A stretch of DNA of 40,402 nucleotides from Actinomycetales bacterium (GTDB taxonomy: Bacteria > Actinomycetota > Actinomycetes > Actinomycetales > Microbacteriaceae): assembly GCA_028868975.1 (NCBI GenBank), contig JAGWTM010000006.1, positions 1 to 40,402 on the forward strand, given 5' to 3'. Each line of letters opens with the position of its first letter. The stretch's first letter is position 1. The translations under genes and the position numbers were made by a program. Below the pieces are notes generated by a model, which was not told the origin of the DNA, did no database searches, and saw nothing but the letters and a program-made list of their open reading frames with translations. This document shows, piece after piece, positions 26,068 to 34,482 of the stretch.

Positions 26068-27570
26068 CTACTTGGCCGCGCGTTCCGCGAGGGCAACCAG
26101 AGTGCGCACGTATGAGCCGGATGCGCCCTTTCCGATGTACCCGTATGGAGCAGCATCGTTGTTCGCTGGTCCGGCGATGTCGAGGTGAGCCCAATCGATT
26201 TGGTTTGGCTCAGAACCCTTGGCGCCAGGCCGGTATCCAACAAATTCCTGCAAGAACAACCCACCAACAATCATTCCGCCGGCTGGGTTGCCCAGCTTGG
26301 CGTTGATGAGATCTGCAGTTTCACCCTCAAGATTCTTTTTCAGCTCCTCAGCAAGCGGCATGTGCCAGACGAGTTCGCCGGCCAACGCAGCCGCGTCCTG
26401 AATTTTCTGAACACCGGTGCCGACACCCATGAGACCCGCATAGCGATTTCCCAGGGCAACGGTCGCTGCCCCCGTGAGCGTAGCCACGTCAACGATCAGG
26501 TCGGGGTTTTCGTTCGAGGCCGAAATGAGTCCATCGGCCAAGACCAGTCGACCTTCGGCGTCGGTGTTGGTGATTTCAACTGTTTTGCCATTGCGATAGC
26601 GGATGATGTCGTTCGGACGAGTTGCCGAACCACTCGGTAGGTTTTCGGCAAGGCAGAGGTATGCAGAAACCTTTACATTGAGCCCGAGTTTTGCGATCGC
26701 GAGAATCGCCTGATAAACAGTCGCAGCCCCTGTCATGTCGTATTTCATACCGATCATCGAGGTTGGAGGCTTGAGCGACAGGCCGCCACTGTCGAATGTG
26801 ATGCCCTTGCCAACAAGTGCCAGAGAGGCTTTTGCACCCTTAGGCGCGTACTCAATTTTGACGAGGCGCGGACCACGCACCGAGCCTGAACCAACCGAGA
26901 GGATTCCGACCATCTTGTCGGCAGCCAACTTTTTCTCATCCCAGACTGTGACCTTTAGCGGTAATCCACGGGTGTGCTTGTTGACGTGCGCGGCGACAGC
27001 GGCAGGGTAAAGCTCGTTCGGTGGTGTGTTCACCAGATCTCGAGTGGCATGAACCGCGCCGGCGAGAACGGTGATGCGTTCGATTTCGGCGGGGCTCACT
27101 TTTTTGGCAGTAACCAGAGCGATCTCTTTTAGTTTCAGACCCTTTTTCGTGCCCTTGTAGTCCTCAAAAAGGTAGTTACCGATCGCAGCGCCCTCGAGCA
27201 AAGCTGAAGCTTGAACTCCGTTCGTAACAGGAACATCGATGATGACCTTGGCGAAGTTGGATAGGGTCCGGGTGATTGACCCACCCAAAGCCCTCAGTTG
27301 GTCGACACTCGGCTCCTGAGAACCCAAACCGACAATGGCAATCAGGGTGCCGTCGGCCGCCTGTGCTCGGGTAATGCTCTCGAAGTTTGAGGTAACGCCC
27401 AGCCCCTCAAGATTCAGGGAATTGAGAGCACCTTGCGCCACCAAGGAGGAAGCAATTCCCGAGTCCACGAGTTTAAGATCAGGAGCCTTACCGACTGCGC
27501 CCACGACGATTATCGAATCTTTGCGAGCGGATGGAAGTTTGGTGGTAACGGTCAACTTAGAGCTAGTCAT
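26068..27570 (-). CDS. pepA: leucyl aminopeptidase (M17)
   Basis: The 500-aa cytosolic aminopeptidase uses two metal ions. The C-terminal catalytic domain has VGKGITFDSGGLSLKP (Lys and Asp ligands), MKYDMTGAA, and the family signature NTDAEGRLVLADGL. The N-terminal domain is less conserved, as usual. ATG 27570 lies exactly 6 nt after TAGCAT and has no ribosome site, so the mRNA is predicted to be leaderless. Divergent from the PAC2 gene. lpd and sucB follow on the same strand. Confidence 0.95.
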   Translation of the reverse strand: MTSSKLTVTTKLPSARKDSIIVVGAVGKAPDLKLVDSGIASSLVAQGALNSLNLEGLGVTSNFESITRAQAADGTLIAIVGLGSQEPSVDQLRALGGSITRTLSNFAKVIIDVPVTNGVQASALLEGAAIGNYLFEDYKGTKKGLKLKEIALVTAKKVSPAEIERITVLAGAVHATRDLVNTPPNELYPAAVAAHVNKHTRGLPLKVTVWDEKKLAADKMVGILSVGSGSVRGPRLVKIEYAPKGAKASLALVGKGITFDSGGLSLKPPTSMIGMKYDMTGAATVYQAILAIAKLGLNVKVSAYLCLAENLPSGSATRPNDIIRYRNGKTVEITNTDAEGRLVLADGLISASNENPDLIVDVATLTGAATVALGNRYAGLMGVGTGVQKIQDAAALAGELVWHMPLAEELKKNLEGETADLINAKLGNPAGGMIVGGLFLQEFVGYRPGAKGSEPNQIDWAHLDIAGPANNDAAPYGYIGKGASGSYVRTLVALAERAAK

Positions 27571-27576
27571 GCGTTC

Positions 27577-27600
27577 ATGCTAACTCGCCGAAGTTAGGAT
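27577..27600. promoter_or_regulatory. divergent leaderless promoters of pepA and PAC2 with an inverted repeat
   Basis: Leftward, TAGCAT (27582-27577) is 6 nt from the pepA ATG. Rightward, TAGGAT (27595-27600) is 6 nt from GTG 27607. The inverted repeat CTAACT-N6-AGTTAG (27580-27597) overlaps both boxes, so one protein bound there could block both promoters. Confidence 0.6.
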
Positions 27601-27606
27601 TCTTGT

Positions 27607-28542
27607 GTGCTAGACCCGAGAGATTTATACAACTTCAGTGAGGACGCCGAGAGCGTACCGACCGGACTCCACATGGTTGCTGCGCTTTCGGGCTTTACAG
27701 ATGCCGGCTCGACTCTCGACCAGGTCGCGGAGCAGATTTTCAAGCAGTTTGAGCACGAGATTGTCGTCGAGTTTGATAACGACGAACTTTTGGACTACCG
27801 CTCAAGGCGTCCACTGATGTTCTTCGAAAAGGATCACATCTCGGAATACGCGCCGCCAGTGTTAGCCGTATACCAGGTTTGGGATGAAGCGAAGCAGCCA
27901 TTTCTGTTCTTACACGGCTATGAGCCTGACCTGCGCTGGGAGGCCTTCTCCGACGCCATTCAACTGCTAATCGAGGAGCTGGGAGTACAAGACTTCACCT
28001 GGGTCCATTCAATTCCGTTCCCGATTCCTCATACTCGCGAAATCGGAATCACGGTGAGCGGCAATCGCCAGGACATTATCGATTCCGTTTCGGAATGGAA
28101 ACCCCAGACACAGGTGCCGGGCAATGTGTTGCACCTCATCGAGTTCAAACTTCAGCAAATTGAATTTCCGACTTTGGGATACGTTCTGCTGGTTCCGCAC
28201 TATCTTGCGGACAGTGAATATCCAGCAGCCGGGGTAGCGGCCTTTGAGCACCTAATGTCTTCAACTGGCCTGGTCTTCGCAACCGACGAGCTTCGAGAGG
28301 CCAACCGCGACTTCACGGCGAAACTAAACAACCAAGTGGCTGAGAATGAAGAACTTCAGCGGATGGTCGCAAATTTGGAGCAGGGATACGCTCAGACCAA
28401 TGTCGGTCCATCGAAGAGTCCATTGCACCGCCGACAGAAACTTGTTCCCGACGCTGACAGTCTGGCCGCAGAACTGGAAGACTTCCTGGCAGCCCGGCAG
28501 AGAAATGCCGAACCGGGCGAAGGCCAAGACTCACACAACTAA
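27607..28542 (+). CDS. PAC2-family protein
   Basis: A 311-aa member of the PAC2 (proteasome assembly chaperone 2-like, formerly DUF75) family common in actinobacteria. Recognisable stretches are GLHMVAALSGFTDAGSTLDQ, LLDYRSRRPLMFF, FLFLHGYEPDLRWEAF, WVHSIPFPIPHTR and VPHYLADSEYPAAG; a coiled-coil tail follows around residues 225-260. Function in bacteria is not established, and many streamlined members lack a proteasome. The GTG is predicted to be the first base of the mRNA. Its stop overlaps the convergent SDR stop by 4 nt. Confidence 0.88.
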   Translation: MLDPRDLYNFSEDAESVPTGLHMVAALSGFTDAGSTLDQVAEQIFKQFEHEIVVEFDNDELLDYRSRRPLMFFEKDHISEYAPPVLAVYQVWDEAKQPFLFLHGYEPDLRWEAFSDAIQLLIEELGVQDFTWVHSIPFPIPHTREIGITVSGNRQDIIDSVSEWKPQTQVPGNVLHLIEFKLQQIEFPTLGYVLLVPHYLADSEYPAAGVAAFEHLMSSTGLVFATDELREANRDFTAKLNNQVAENEELQRMVANLEQGYAQTNVGPSKSPLHRRQKLVPDADSLAAELEDFLAARQRNAEPGEGQDSHN

Positions 28543-29363
28543 AAGTCGAATTTAACTCGCGTCAGGTTTTCAGATTCTGACCAGAGCGACTGACGCCAAC
28601 TATCATCCAGAACAATTGGGTTTACCTTAGCTACCGTTGGCCTACCCCAAAGTTCGGCTATAACAGGCCCGTAATAGGGGTTAGGGGAGCTGGCAATAGC
28701 TGCCTCGAGAATCGGAAGAGCGCCTCTCTGGGCGTGTTGAGCAAACAAAAATTCCGCAAATCTAGTTGCCCTTGAGCCGTATGGCTCGGCTCTGGTGAAT
28801 CCGGGATGTGCCGCAATCGATCGTTGTTCGCGGCCAGCCGCTCGAAGTCTATTGTCCAATTCAATCGCGAATCCAAGGTTCGCGAGCTTGCTTGCCGCAT
28901 AACGCTCTGACGTCGTGAAAGACCGGTTAGCAAAGACATCGTGAGGTGCGAAGCGGGCAACGATTGAGGATACGGTGACGATGCGGGCCTGATGTTGAGC
29001 TGTTGGCATTAGCCCATTGGTAAGCGCAAAGTGCGCGAGGTGATTGATGGCAAGGTGCCGCTCAAAGCCCTGAGCGCTCTGGCCAGCGTTGTTCACGATT
29101 TTGATACCCGCGTTATTGACCAAGAGGTCCCAGTCTTGGGCATGCTGATCACAGAATCGGCTGACCGCGTTCAAATCTGCAAAATCGACAGCGGCCGTGT
29201 CCACTTTTGACCGCGAGCGTGATTCGATTAGTTCTTTGGCTGCCACTAAACGATCTTGTCGGCTGGAAATCAGGGTTAGGTCGAATCCCTTGTGGGCCAG
29301 AGCAAGGGCTACCTCCAAGCCAATGCCGGCGCTGCCGCCCGTGACGATCGCATGCTTGGTCAT
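28539..29363 (-). CDS. short-chain dehydrogenase/reductase
   Basis: Rossmann-fold oxidoreductase of 274 aa. TGGSAGIGLEVALAL near the N-terminus is the cofactor motif, NNAG follows at about residue 85, and the active site has VSSIVARFAP then YAASKLANLGF (Tyr-X3-Lys). The arrangement resembles retinol-dehydrogenase/protochlorophyllide-reductase-like SDRs; substrate unknown. ATG 29363 is exactly 6 nt after TAAACT with no ribosome site, predicted leaderless. It overlaps PAC2 by 4 nt at the stops. Confidence 0.9.
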   Translation of the reverse strand: MTKHAIVTGGSAGIGLEVALALAHKGFDLTLISSRQDRLVAAKELIESRSRSKVDTAAVDFADLNAVSRFCDQHAQDWDLLVNNAGIKIVNNAGQSAQGFERHLAINHLAHFALTNGLMPTAQHQARIVTVSSIVARFAPHDVFANRSFTTSERYAASKLANLGFAIELDNRLRAAGREQRSIAAHPGFTRAEPYGSRATRFAEFLFAQHAQRGALPILEAAIASSPNPYYGPVIAELWGRPTVAKVNPIVLDDSWRQSLWSESENLTRVKFDF

Positions 29364-29368
29364 GGCCG

Positions 29369-29375
29369 TAGTTTA
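29369..29375. promoter_or_regulatory. shared symmetric -10 element between SDR and MFS genes
   Basis: TAGTTTA reads TAAACT leftward, 6 nt before the SDR ATG (leaderless), and TAGTTT rightward, predicting a start at 29381 and a 23-nt leader with GGTAGGAG before the MFS ATG. Confidence 0.55.
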
Positions 29376-29403
29376 CGCTGGAGGAGTTTGAGGTAGGAGC
29401 CAA

Positions 29404-30657
29404 ATGAAGCGGAATGCGACCTTGGTCTCGATTGCAGCCGTGCTCGCATACTTCGTGGCAGTAGCTGAGCGGAGCAGTCTGGGAGTCGCCGCAATTCAGG
29501 CATCCGAGCGTTTTGATGTGACCGCCGCCCAATTGTCATCGTTGACTGTGATGCAGCTTGCCGTTTATGCGGCCATGCAGCTTCCGGTTGGAGTTCTTCT
29601 GGATCGATACGGCTCCCGGCGCCTCATCGTTGTCGGGGCAATTTTCATGGCTGCGGGTCAACTTTATGTTGCGAGCGCAGATTCACTCGGGCAGGCAGTC
29701 TTCGGCCGGGCGATACTGGGCATGGGTGACGCCTTCACGTTCATCTCTATGATTCGACTCATCAATCACTGGTATGCCGGGCCGATAGCAACCAGACGAA
29801 CCCAGTTTTACGCAAACATAGGACAACTTGGTCAAGTCTTTTCGACCATTCCTTTCGCGTTTTTTCTTCATCAGGTCGGCTGGTCCTCGGGTTACACGGC
29901 CCTTGGTGCTCTAGCGTTGCTAAGCGCTTTGGTCGCTTGGATATGGATTAAAGAGTCTCCGACAAATGACGCCGAAGTACGCGTGGTCGCATCCTGGCGC
30001 ACGATTGCATCTCAGGTTCTAGAAAACCTGCGGAATCCCAGTGTTCGGATGGCCTTCTGGGTTCACTTCACCTGTCAGTCAAGCGGTTCGGTTTTCGTTT
30101 TGCTCTGGGGTTATACCTACCTGGTTCGAGGTCAAGGGGTGTCGCCGACGCTCGCCAGCATCATGCTGTCATCTTTCGTAGGCATCGGTTTTTTGATTGG
30201 TCCGATCCTGTCTCACCTGTGCGCAACGCGACCAGAAATTCGGGGGCGTTTGGTTGTCATCACCGTGTTATCGATCATCGCCGCGTGGTCGCTAGTTCTG
30301 CTCTGGCCAGGCCAGAGCCCAATTGGCCTGCTCTGGCTCTTGATTTTGGTGATTGGATCTGGCGGACCGGCCAGCATGATCGCCTTTGATTTCACTCGCT
30401 CTTACATTCGGACCGATCGGATGGGTTCCGCGAATGGGCTGGTTAACATGGGCGGTTTCATAGCGACCTTTGTCATCATGTATGCCGTTGGGTTGGTTTT
30501 AGATTTTTCGCTAAAACTGCACTGGTCCGAGTCGCTATTCGATGCAGTTGGCCTGCGCCTTGCGATGATGGTGCAATTTCTGATTCTGGGAATCGGGTTG
30601 GTCGCTTTCTGGCTCGAACGCCGCCGCGTGGAGCGCATGACTTTAGTCGAGAAATAA
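29404..30657 (+). CDS. major facilitator superfamily transporter
   Basis: The 417-aa membrane protein has about 12 hydrophobic segments. The loop after segment 2 reads LPVGVLLDRYGSRRLIV, the MFS signature (G-X3-D-R-X-G-X-R-R), and segment 4 holds GRAILGMGDAFTFISMIRLI. The substrate cannot be inferred. A good ribosome site (GGTAGGAG) lies before ATG 29404. It shares a promoter region with the divergent SDR but nothing shows they act together. Confidence 0.88.
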   Translation: MKRNATLVSIAAVLAYFVAVAERSSLGVAAIQASERFDVTAAQLSSLTVMQLAVYAAMQLPVGVLLDRYGSRRLIVVGAIFMAAGQLYVASADSLGQAVFGRAILGMGDAFTFISMIRLINHWYAGPIATRRTQFYANIGQLGQVFSTIPFAFFLHQVGWSSGYTALGALALLSALVAWIWIKESPTNDAEVRVVASWRTIASQVLENLRNPSVRMAFWVHFTCQSSGSVFVLLWGYTYLVRGQGVSPTLASIMLSSFVGIGFLIGPILSHLCATRPEIRGRLVVITVLSIIAAWSLVLLWPGQSPIGLLWLLILVIGSGGPASMIAFDFTRSYIRTDRMGSANGLVNMGGFIATFVIMYAVGLVLDFSLKLHWSESLFDAVGLRLAMMVQFLILGIGLVAFWLERRRVERMTLVEK

Positions 30658-30678
30658 AAAGCCGCTCACCGCGGTTTG
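30655..30678 (+). terminator. weak terminator-like hairpin after the MFS gene
   Basis: CCGC-TCACC-GCGG flanked by AAA and TTT, beginning at the stop codon. The stem is short and the T-run only three bases, so read-through toward sigA is possible. Confidence 0.3.
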
Positions 30679-30819
30679 TAACGATAGAGAAAACGCCGCC
30701 AGTTGAATCGTAAAGTCACGACTTCATAGGTTTCATGCGTTACTCTTTATTGAAAGACCCATGTATTTCGCAATCGCGACTTGACATGGGTCTAAGTACT
30801 GCCCGGATTAGCCTCACGC

Positions 30820-30825
30820 TAGTCT
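30820..30825 (+). promoter_or_regulatory. candidate -10 box of sigA
   Basis: TAGTCT would start RNA near 30832, leaving a 17-nt leader with AGAGG before the ATG. A perfect TTGACA at 30781-30786 has no good -10 at 17 nt and may belong to a second promoter. The 191-nt gap before sigA holds nothing else I can identify. Confidence 0.4.
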
Positions 30826-30848
30826 CGGCGGGGAGCCGAGAGGTCGGA

Positions 30849-32567
30849 ATGGCGAAGAAAGAGCAGCAGCCGGAGGGCGCGAAGAAACGTGGTTTCTTCG
30901 AAAGATTGTTGCACCCGGGTCAGGAAACTGCGATCGCTCAGGAAACTGCGATCGCTCAGGAACCGGTTTTGCCGGAACCAGCGCCCGCATCCAAGTCAAA
31001 GCCGGTGACCTCGAAGTCGAAGGCCACTGAATCAAAAGCCACCGGGGGCGCAAACAAAAAGGAAACAAGTACCATTCCAGCTTCAACTGCCAAATCCACC
31101 TCAACGACCAAAACCTCGACCACGAAGACCTCGTCTGCAAAAGCTGCAGCCGAGAAGAAAACAGTCGCAGATGACCCTAAGAAGGCGGCTAAGACTTCGG
31201 CCTCGTCTGCATCTAGTGACACTGCGAAGACCCCTGCTAAGAAGACTGCTTCAAGCAAGGTAATTGCCGAGCAGCCTGAGAAGTCGGCGGCTAAGCCAGC
31301 CAAAGCGGCTAAGCCAACCGCAAAAGACAGCGCGAGCGAAGAGGCCGAGGCCAAGCCGGTCAAGGCTGCGAAGGCACCAAAGGCGCCTAAGGCGGCGAAG
31401 CTGCCAAAGGGCATGGACGACGAAGTAGAACTAGACGACGAAGATGCGATTGAGGATGATGTCGCCGTAATCGTCGCTGAAGCCACCGAGGCAGTCGATC
31501 TCACCGCTGTTGAACCAGAGGTTGCTGAGGACCACCACGATGACGAACTTCCGGTAGACGCCAAAACTAAAGAGCAGCTTGATAGCCGCGGCGGTCTCAT
31601 CCTGACCCATCGTGAAGATGAGGACATTCCGGTTCAATCGACCACCATCACCGGTGCTACCGCCGACCCGGTCAAGGACTACCTAAAGCAGATTGGTAAG
31701 GTCGCGCTCCTCAATGCAGAGCTTGAGGTTGAACTTGCCAAGCGAATCGAAGCTGGTCTCTTTGCCGAGGAGAAGCTTGCAACCGACAAGAACCTAACTC
31801 GAGAAATGGAGCGCGACCTCAAGTGGGTCGTGAAGGATGGACAGAAGGCCAAGAGCCACCTGCTCGAAGCTAACCTGCGTCTCGTCGTAAGCCTCGCCAA
31901 GCGATACACCGGCCGTGGCATGCAGTTCCTGGATCTGATTCAGGAAGGCAACTTGGGTCTCATTCGTGCGGTGGAGAAGTTTGACTACACCAAGGGCTAC
32001 AAGTTCTCGACCTACGCAACATGGTGGATTCGCCAGGCCATTACGCGAGCCATGGCCGACCAGGCAAGAACGATCCGCATCCCTGTTCACATGGTTGAAG
32101 TAATCAACAAACTTGCCCGCGTTCAGCGACAGCTCTTGCAAGACCTTGGGCGCGAACCGACGCCTGAAGAAATTGCACGCGAACTGGACATGACTCCCGA
32201 AAAGGTGGTCGAAGTCCAGAAGTACGGTCGTGAACCAATTTCGCTCTCGACTCCGTTGGGTGAAGATGGCGATAGCGAATTTGGTGACCTCATCGAAGAC
32301 ACCGAGGCAGTTGTTCCAGCCGACGCTGTTGGCTTCACCATGCTGCAGCGTGAACTGGAACGCATTCTCGAGTCGCTACACCCTCGTGAAGCTGGCGTAA
32401 TTCGTTCACGTTTCGGTTTGGGTGACGGAGTTCAAAAAACTCTTGACCAAATCGGTGAAGAGTTCGGTGTGACTCGTGAACGCATCCGCCAGATTGAGCA
32501 AAAGACCATGTCCAAGCTCCGTCACCCGTCGCGTTCCCAGATGCTCCGTGACTACCTAGACAACTAG
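30849..32567 (+). CDS. sigA: primary RNA polymerase sigma factor (sigma-70 family)
   Basis: The housekeeping sigma factor, 572 aa from ATG 30849 (AGAGG upstream); the in-frame ATG at 30735 lies before the promoter. Residues 1-180 or so are Lys/Ala/Ser/Thr-rich, then an acidic stretch near 190-235, as in other actinobacterial SigA proteins. Region 1.2 begins at [16 protein letters not shown]; region 2 has [20 protein letters not shown] and [17 protein letters not shown], which melt and bind the -10; region 4.2 has [19 protein letters not shown]. It contains an exact 18-nt tandem duplication (30921-30956). murT and gatD follow, with 8 nt to murT. Confidence 0.96.
   Translation: MAKKEQQPEGAKKRGFFERLLHPGQETAIAQETAIAQEPVLPEPAPASKSKPVTSKSKATESKATGGANKKETSTIPASTAKSTSTTKTSTTKTSSAKAAAEKKTVADDPKKAAKTSASSASSDTAKTPAKKTASSKVIAEQPEKSAAKPAKAAKPTAKDSASEEAEAKPVKAAKAPKAPKAAKLPKGMDDEVELDDEDAIEDDVAVIVAEATEAVDLTAVEPEVAEDHHDDELPVDAKTKEQLDSRGGLILTHREDEDIPVQSTTITGATADPVKDYLKQIGKVALLNAELEVELAKRIEAGLFAEEKLATDKNLTREMERDLKWVVKDGQKAKSHLLEANLRLVVSLAKRYTGRGMQFLDLIQEGNLGLIRAVEKFDYTKGYKFSTYATWWIRQAITRAMADQARTIRIPVHMVEVINKLARVQRQLLQDLGREPTPEEIARELDMTPEKVVEVQKYGREPISLSTPLGEDGDSEFGDLIEDTEAVVPADAVGFTMLQRELERILESLHPREAGVIRSRFGLGDGVQKTLDQIGEEFGVTRERIRQIEQKTMSKLRHPSRSQMLRDYLDN
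30921..30956 (+). repeat. 18-nt tandem duplication within sigA
   Basis: CAGGAAACTGCGATCGCT occurs twice back to back, giving QETAIA twice in the protein, followed by a partial third copy (CAGGAA). Each unit holds the palindrome GCGATCGC. It keeps the frame and looks like a recent slippage or duplication in the disordered N-terminal region. Confidence 0.95.
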
Positions 32568-32575
32568 GCATCGGT

Positions 32576-33838
32576 TTGTACTTCCTCGCGATTATCGTCG
32601 GTCGACTGACTAGATTCGCGATTCGCCTTGTTCGGCCAGGTGGCGGTTCGGCATTGCCGGGTGTGATTTTGTCCAAGCTTGCGCCTGGAATCCTCAAACG
32701 AACTCTGGGGTCGTTCCCGCAAGGCGTGTTTATCGTGACCGGTTCCGCTGGCAAATCGACGACCACCAAGATGTTGGTTGCTATCGCGCGTGCGCACGGG
32801 CTGCGGGTTTTCACAAATCCAAGCACCGCCAACATCACCCAGGGTTTTTACGCAACTATCATCGAACGCTCGAGTCTTTCGGGTCGGATCACCGGCGACA
32901 TCGCAATTCTCGAGATGGATGAGGGGCACGCGGCCACGCTTGTCGATCTCGTGCCGCCAAGATTTGTCACGGTGCTGAACGTCATGGAGGACCAACTCGA
33001 TCGTTTCGTTGATCCGGCTCTGGTTCGCGAAAAACTTGCCAAGACTGCTGCGGCTGCGAGCGATGGCGTCGTGTTGAATGCTGACGATCAGAATTTGCTG
33101 CTGATTGCCGATGACGTCCCCGCCGTGAAGAGTTGGGTTGGTATCGATGATGTCCTCATGGCCCAGCAAGCGCACGGCCTCGGATACGCGCCGACCTATC
33201 TGGAGCAGCGGGTGAAACCTGAGGTTAGCGCCTTAGTGTTGAGGCTGAACGGGCTCACAGCAACGATTCGGCGCGGCGATGTCATGGGCGAAGTGAAACT
33301 ACCCAATCGCGGTCTCCATTTCGCCTTAGATGCCGTGGCGGCGATTGAATCCGCTGCGCTATTGTTTGGGGACGAATTCGATTTTGCCTTGTCCTGCCAG
33401 ACTCTCAGCGAACTACCTCCGGTGTTTGCCAGAGGTGAAATTGCCGAGGTAGAGGGCCAACAGGTCGAATTCATTCTGGTTCAAAATCCGATGAGCTTTC
33501 AGCTCAACCTTGACTATCTGACTACCGAACCCGAACGTCTGATGGTTGCCATTGGTCGAGACGTGCACGACCCGAGTTGGCTCTGGACCGTCGACCTATC
33601 AAACATCTCTCAGGTTGACGTGGTTACCGGGTACAACGCCTACGAAATGGCTCTCAGATTTGCCTATGACGAGGTCCCGATGGGCCTTGTCGAACCTGAC
33701 CTAGAGTCGGCAGTTCGAGCCTTCCTCGACCTTCCTGCCCCAGCGCGAGGCGTGAAAACCGTGATTTTCTCAGCGGATGCCATGAGGCGGATCCGCCGCA
33801 TGTTGGGCTTTACTGACCCAGAGGATGTGTCCAGGTGA
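32576..33838 (+). CDS. murT: MurT-like Mur ligase, lacking the zinc ribbon
   Basis: A 420-aa homologue of MurT, the ATP-dependent subunit that with GatD amidates the D-Glu alpha-carboxyl of lipid II. Residues 1-30 match the MurT N-terminus (GRLTRFAIRLVRPGGGSALPG). The P-loop is VTGSAGKSTTTKML (56-66) instead of the usual GTNGKTT. NVMEDQLDRF and the C-terminal DUF1727 domain with DPSWLWTVDL and VVTGYNAYEMALRFAY are retained. The four-cysteine zinc ribbon of the middle domain is absent; the whole protein has one cysteine (LSCQTL). It starts with TTG 8 nt after sigA and overlaps gatD by 4 nt. MurT ancestry is fairly sure; amidation activity is doubtful. Confidence 0.82.
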   Translation: MYFLAIIVGRLTRFAIRLVRPGGGSALPGVILSKLAPGILKRTLGSFPQGVFIVTGSAGKSTTTKMLVAIARAHGLRVFTNPSTANITQGFYATIIERSSLSGRITGDIAILEMDEGHAATLVDLVPPRFVTVLNVMEDQLDRFVDPALVREKLAKTAAAASDGVVLNADDQNLLLIADDVPAVKSWVGIDDVLMAQQAHGLGYAPTYLEQRVKPEVSALVLRLNGLTATIRRGDVMGEVKLPNRGLHFALDAVAAIESAALLFGDEFDFALSCQTLSELPPVFARGEIAEVEGQQVEFILVQNPMSFQLNLDYLTTEPERLMVAIGRDVHDPSWLWTVDLSNISQVDVVTGYNAYEMALRFAYDEVPMGLVEPDLESAVRAFLDLPAPARGVKTVIFSADAMRRIRRMLGFTDPEDVSR

Positions 33839-34482
33839 GTCAAATGTTCAATCTTCTCGTGCTGTATCCCGAACACCTCAATCTCAACGGCGATCTGGCG
33901 AATGCCGGCATTTTGGCGCGTCGCATGAATTGGTTCGGCTTCGACTCGGCCATTGAGTTCCATCATCCGGGTGACCCGTTGCCCAATTCGCAGCCGGACT
34001 TTCTACTTCTGGGTCATGGCTCGGAGGCTGCCTGGCAAGCTGTTCGCCGAGACCTGACCAACAATTGGTCACAGCTCAAGAGCTGGATAGATAACGGCAT
34101 GTATGGCCTTGCCGTGAACAGTGGTCAGGAACTCTTGCACGAACCTGCATTCGAGCTTTTTTCAAACACGCTGACCAGTGGACAACGCAAGAGTAATTTC
34201 GCCGTGGTTGAATCCGACCTCGTGTTGGCGGATAAAAAACTACTTGGTTATCAAAACAGCGAAACGAACGCTCCGCTTCTCGAGCGTTATAGAAACTTTT
34301 TAGGAACCCAATTGCACGGCCCGCTGTTGGCCAAAAATGCTTGGTTTGCAGATTGGCTTGTCTCTCAAATCACCGGTGAAGGTCATCCCGTGCCGGCCAA
34401 CTACTCACAGAGTTGGGTCGAGGCAGTTTCCAGTTTTGAGGCTGGGGTCTGGGCTCTTGAGAGTGAATTAGCGGGCGAGTAG
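33835..34482 (+). CDS. gatD: GatD-like class I amidotransferase homologue without the catalytic cysteine
   Basis: The 215-aa partner of MurT. The N-terminus FNLLVLYPEHLNLNGDLANAG and the late motif GTQLHGPLLAKN (His161) match GatD, which hydrolyses glutamine and passes ammonia to MurT. The nucleophile motif, normally like AVCGGYQLLG, is AVNSGQELLH: Asn95 replaces the cysteine. There is no cysteine anywhere in the protein, and the usual GGGQD loop reads GHGSE. It therefore should not hydrolyse glutamine. GTG 33835 overlaps the murT stop; ATG 33844 is an alternative. It overlaps the convergent DUF7455 gene by 15 nt. Confidence 0.82.
   Translation: MSQMFNLLVLYPEHLNLNGDLANAGILARRMNWFGFDSAIEFHHPGDPLPNSQPDFLLLGHGSEAAWQAVRRDLTNNWSQLKSWIDNGMYGLAVNSGQELLHEPAFELFSNTLTSGQRKSNFAVVESDLVLADKKLLGYQNSETNAPLLERYRNFLGTQLHGPLLAKNAWFADWLVSQITGEGHPVPANYSQSWVEAVSSFEAGVWALESELAGE

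Noticed and set aside
30956-31627. Long Ser/Ala-rich open frame on the minus strand (223 codons)
   Set aside because: It is the antisense image of the Lys/Ala/Glu-rich head of sigA; its composition follows from that repeat-like sequence and it has no start signals.
33835-34482. Treating gatD as a pseudogene
   Set aside because: The frame is full length, coupled to murT and keeps conserved surface motifs; only the nucleophile region is changed, so changed function is more likely than decay.
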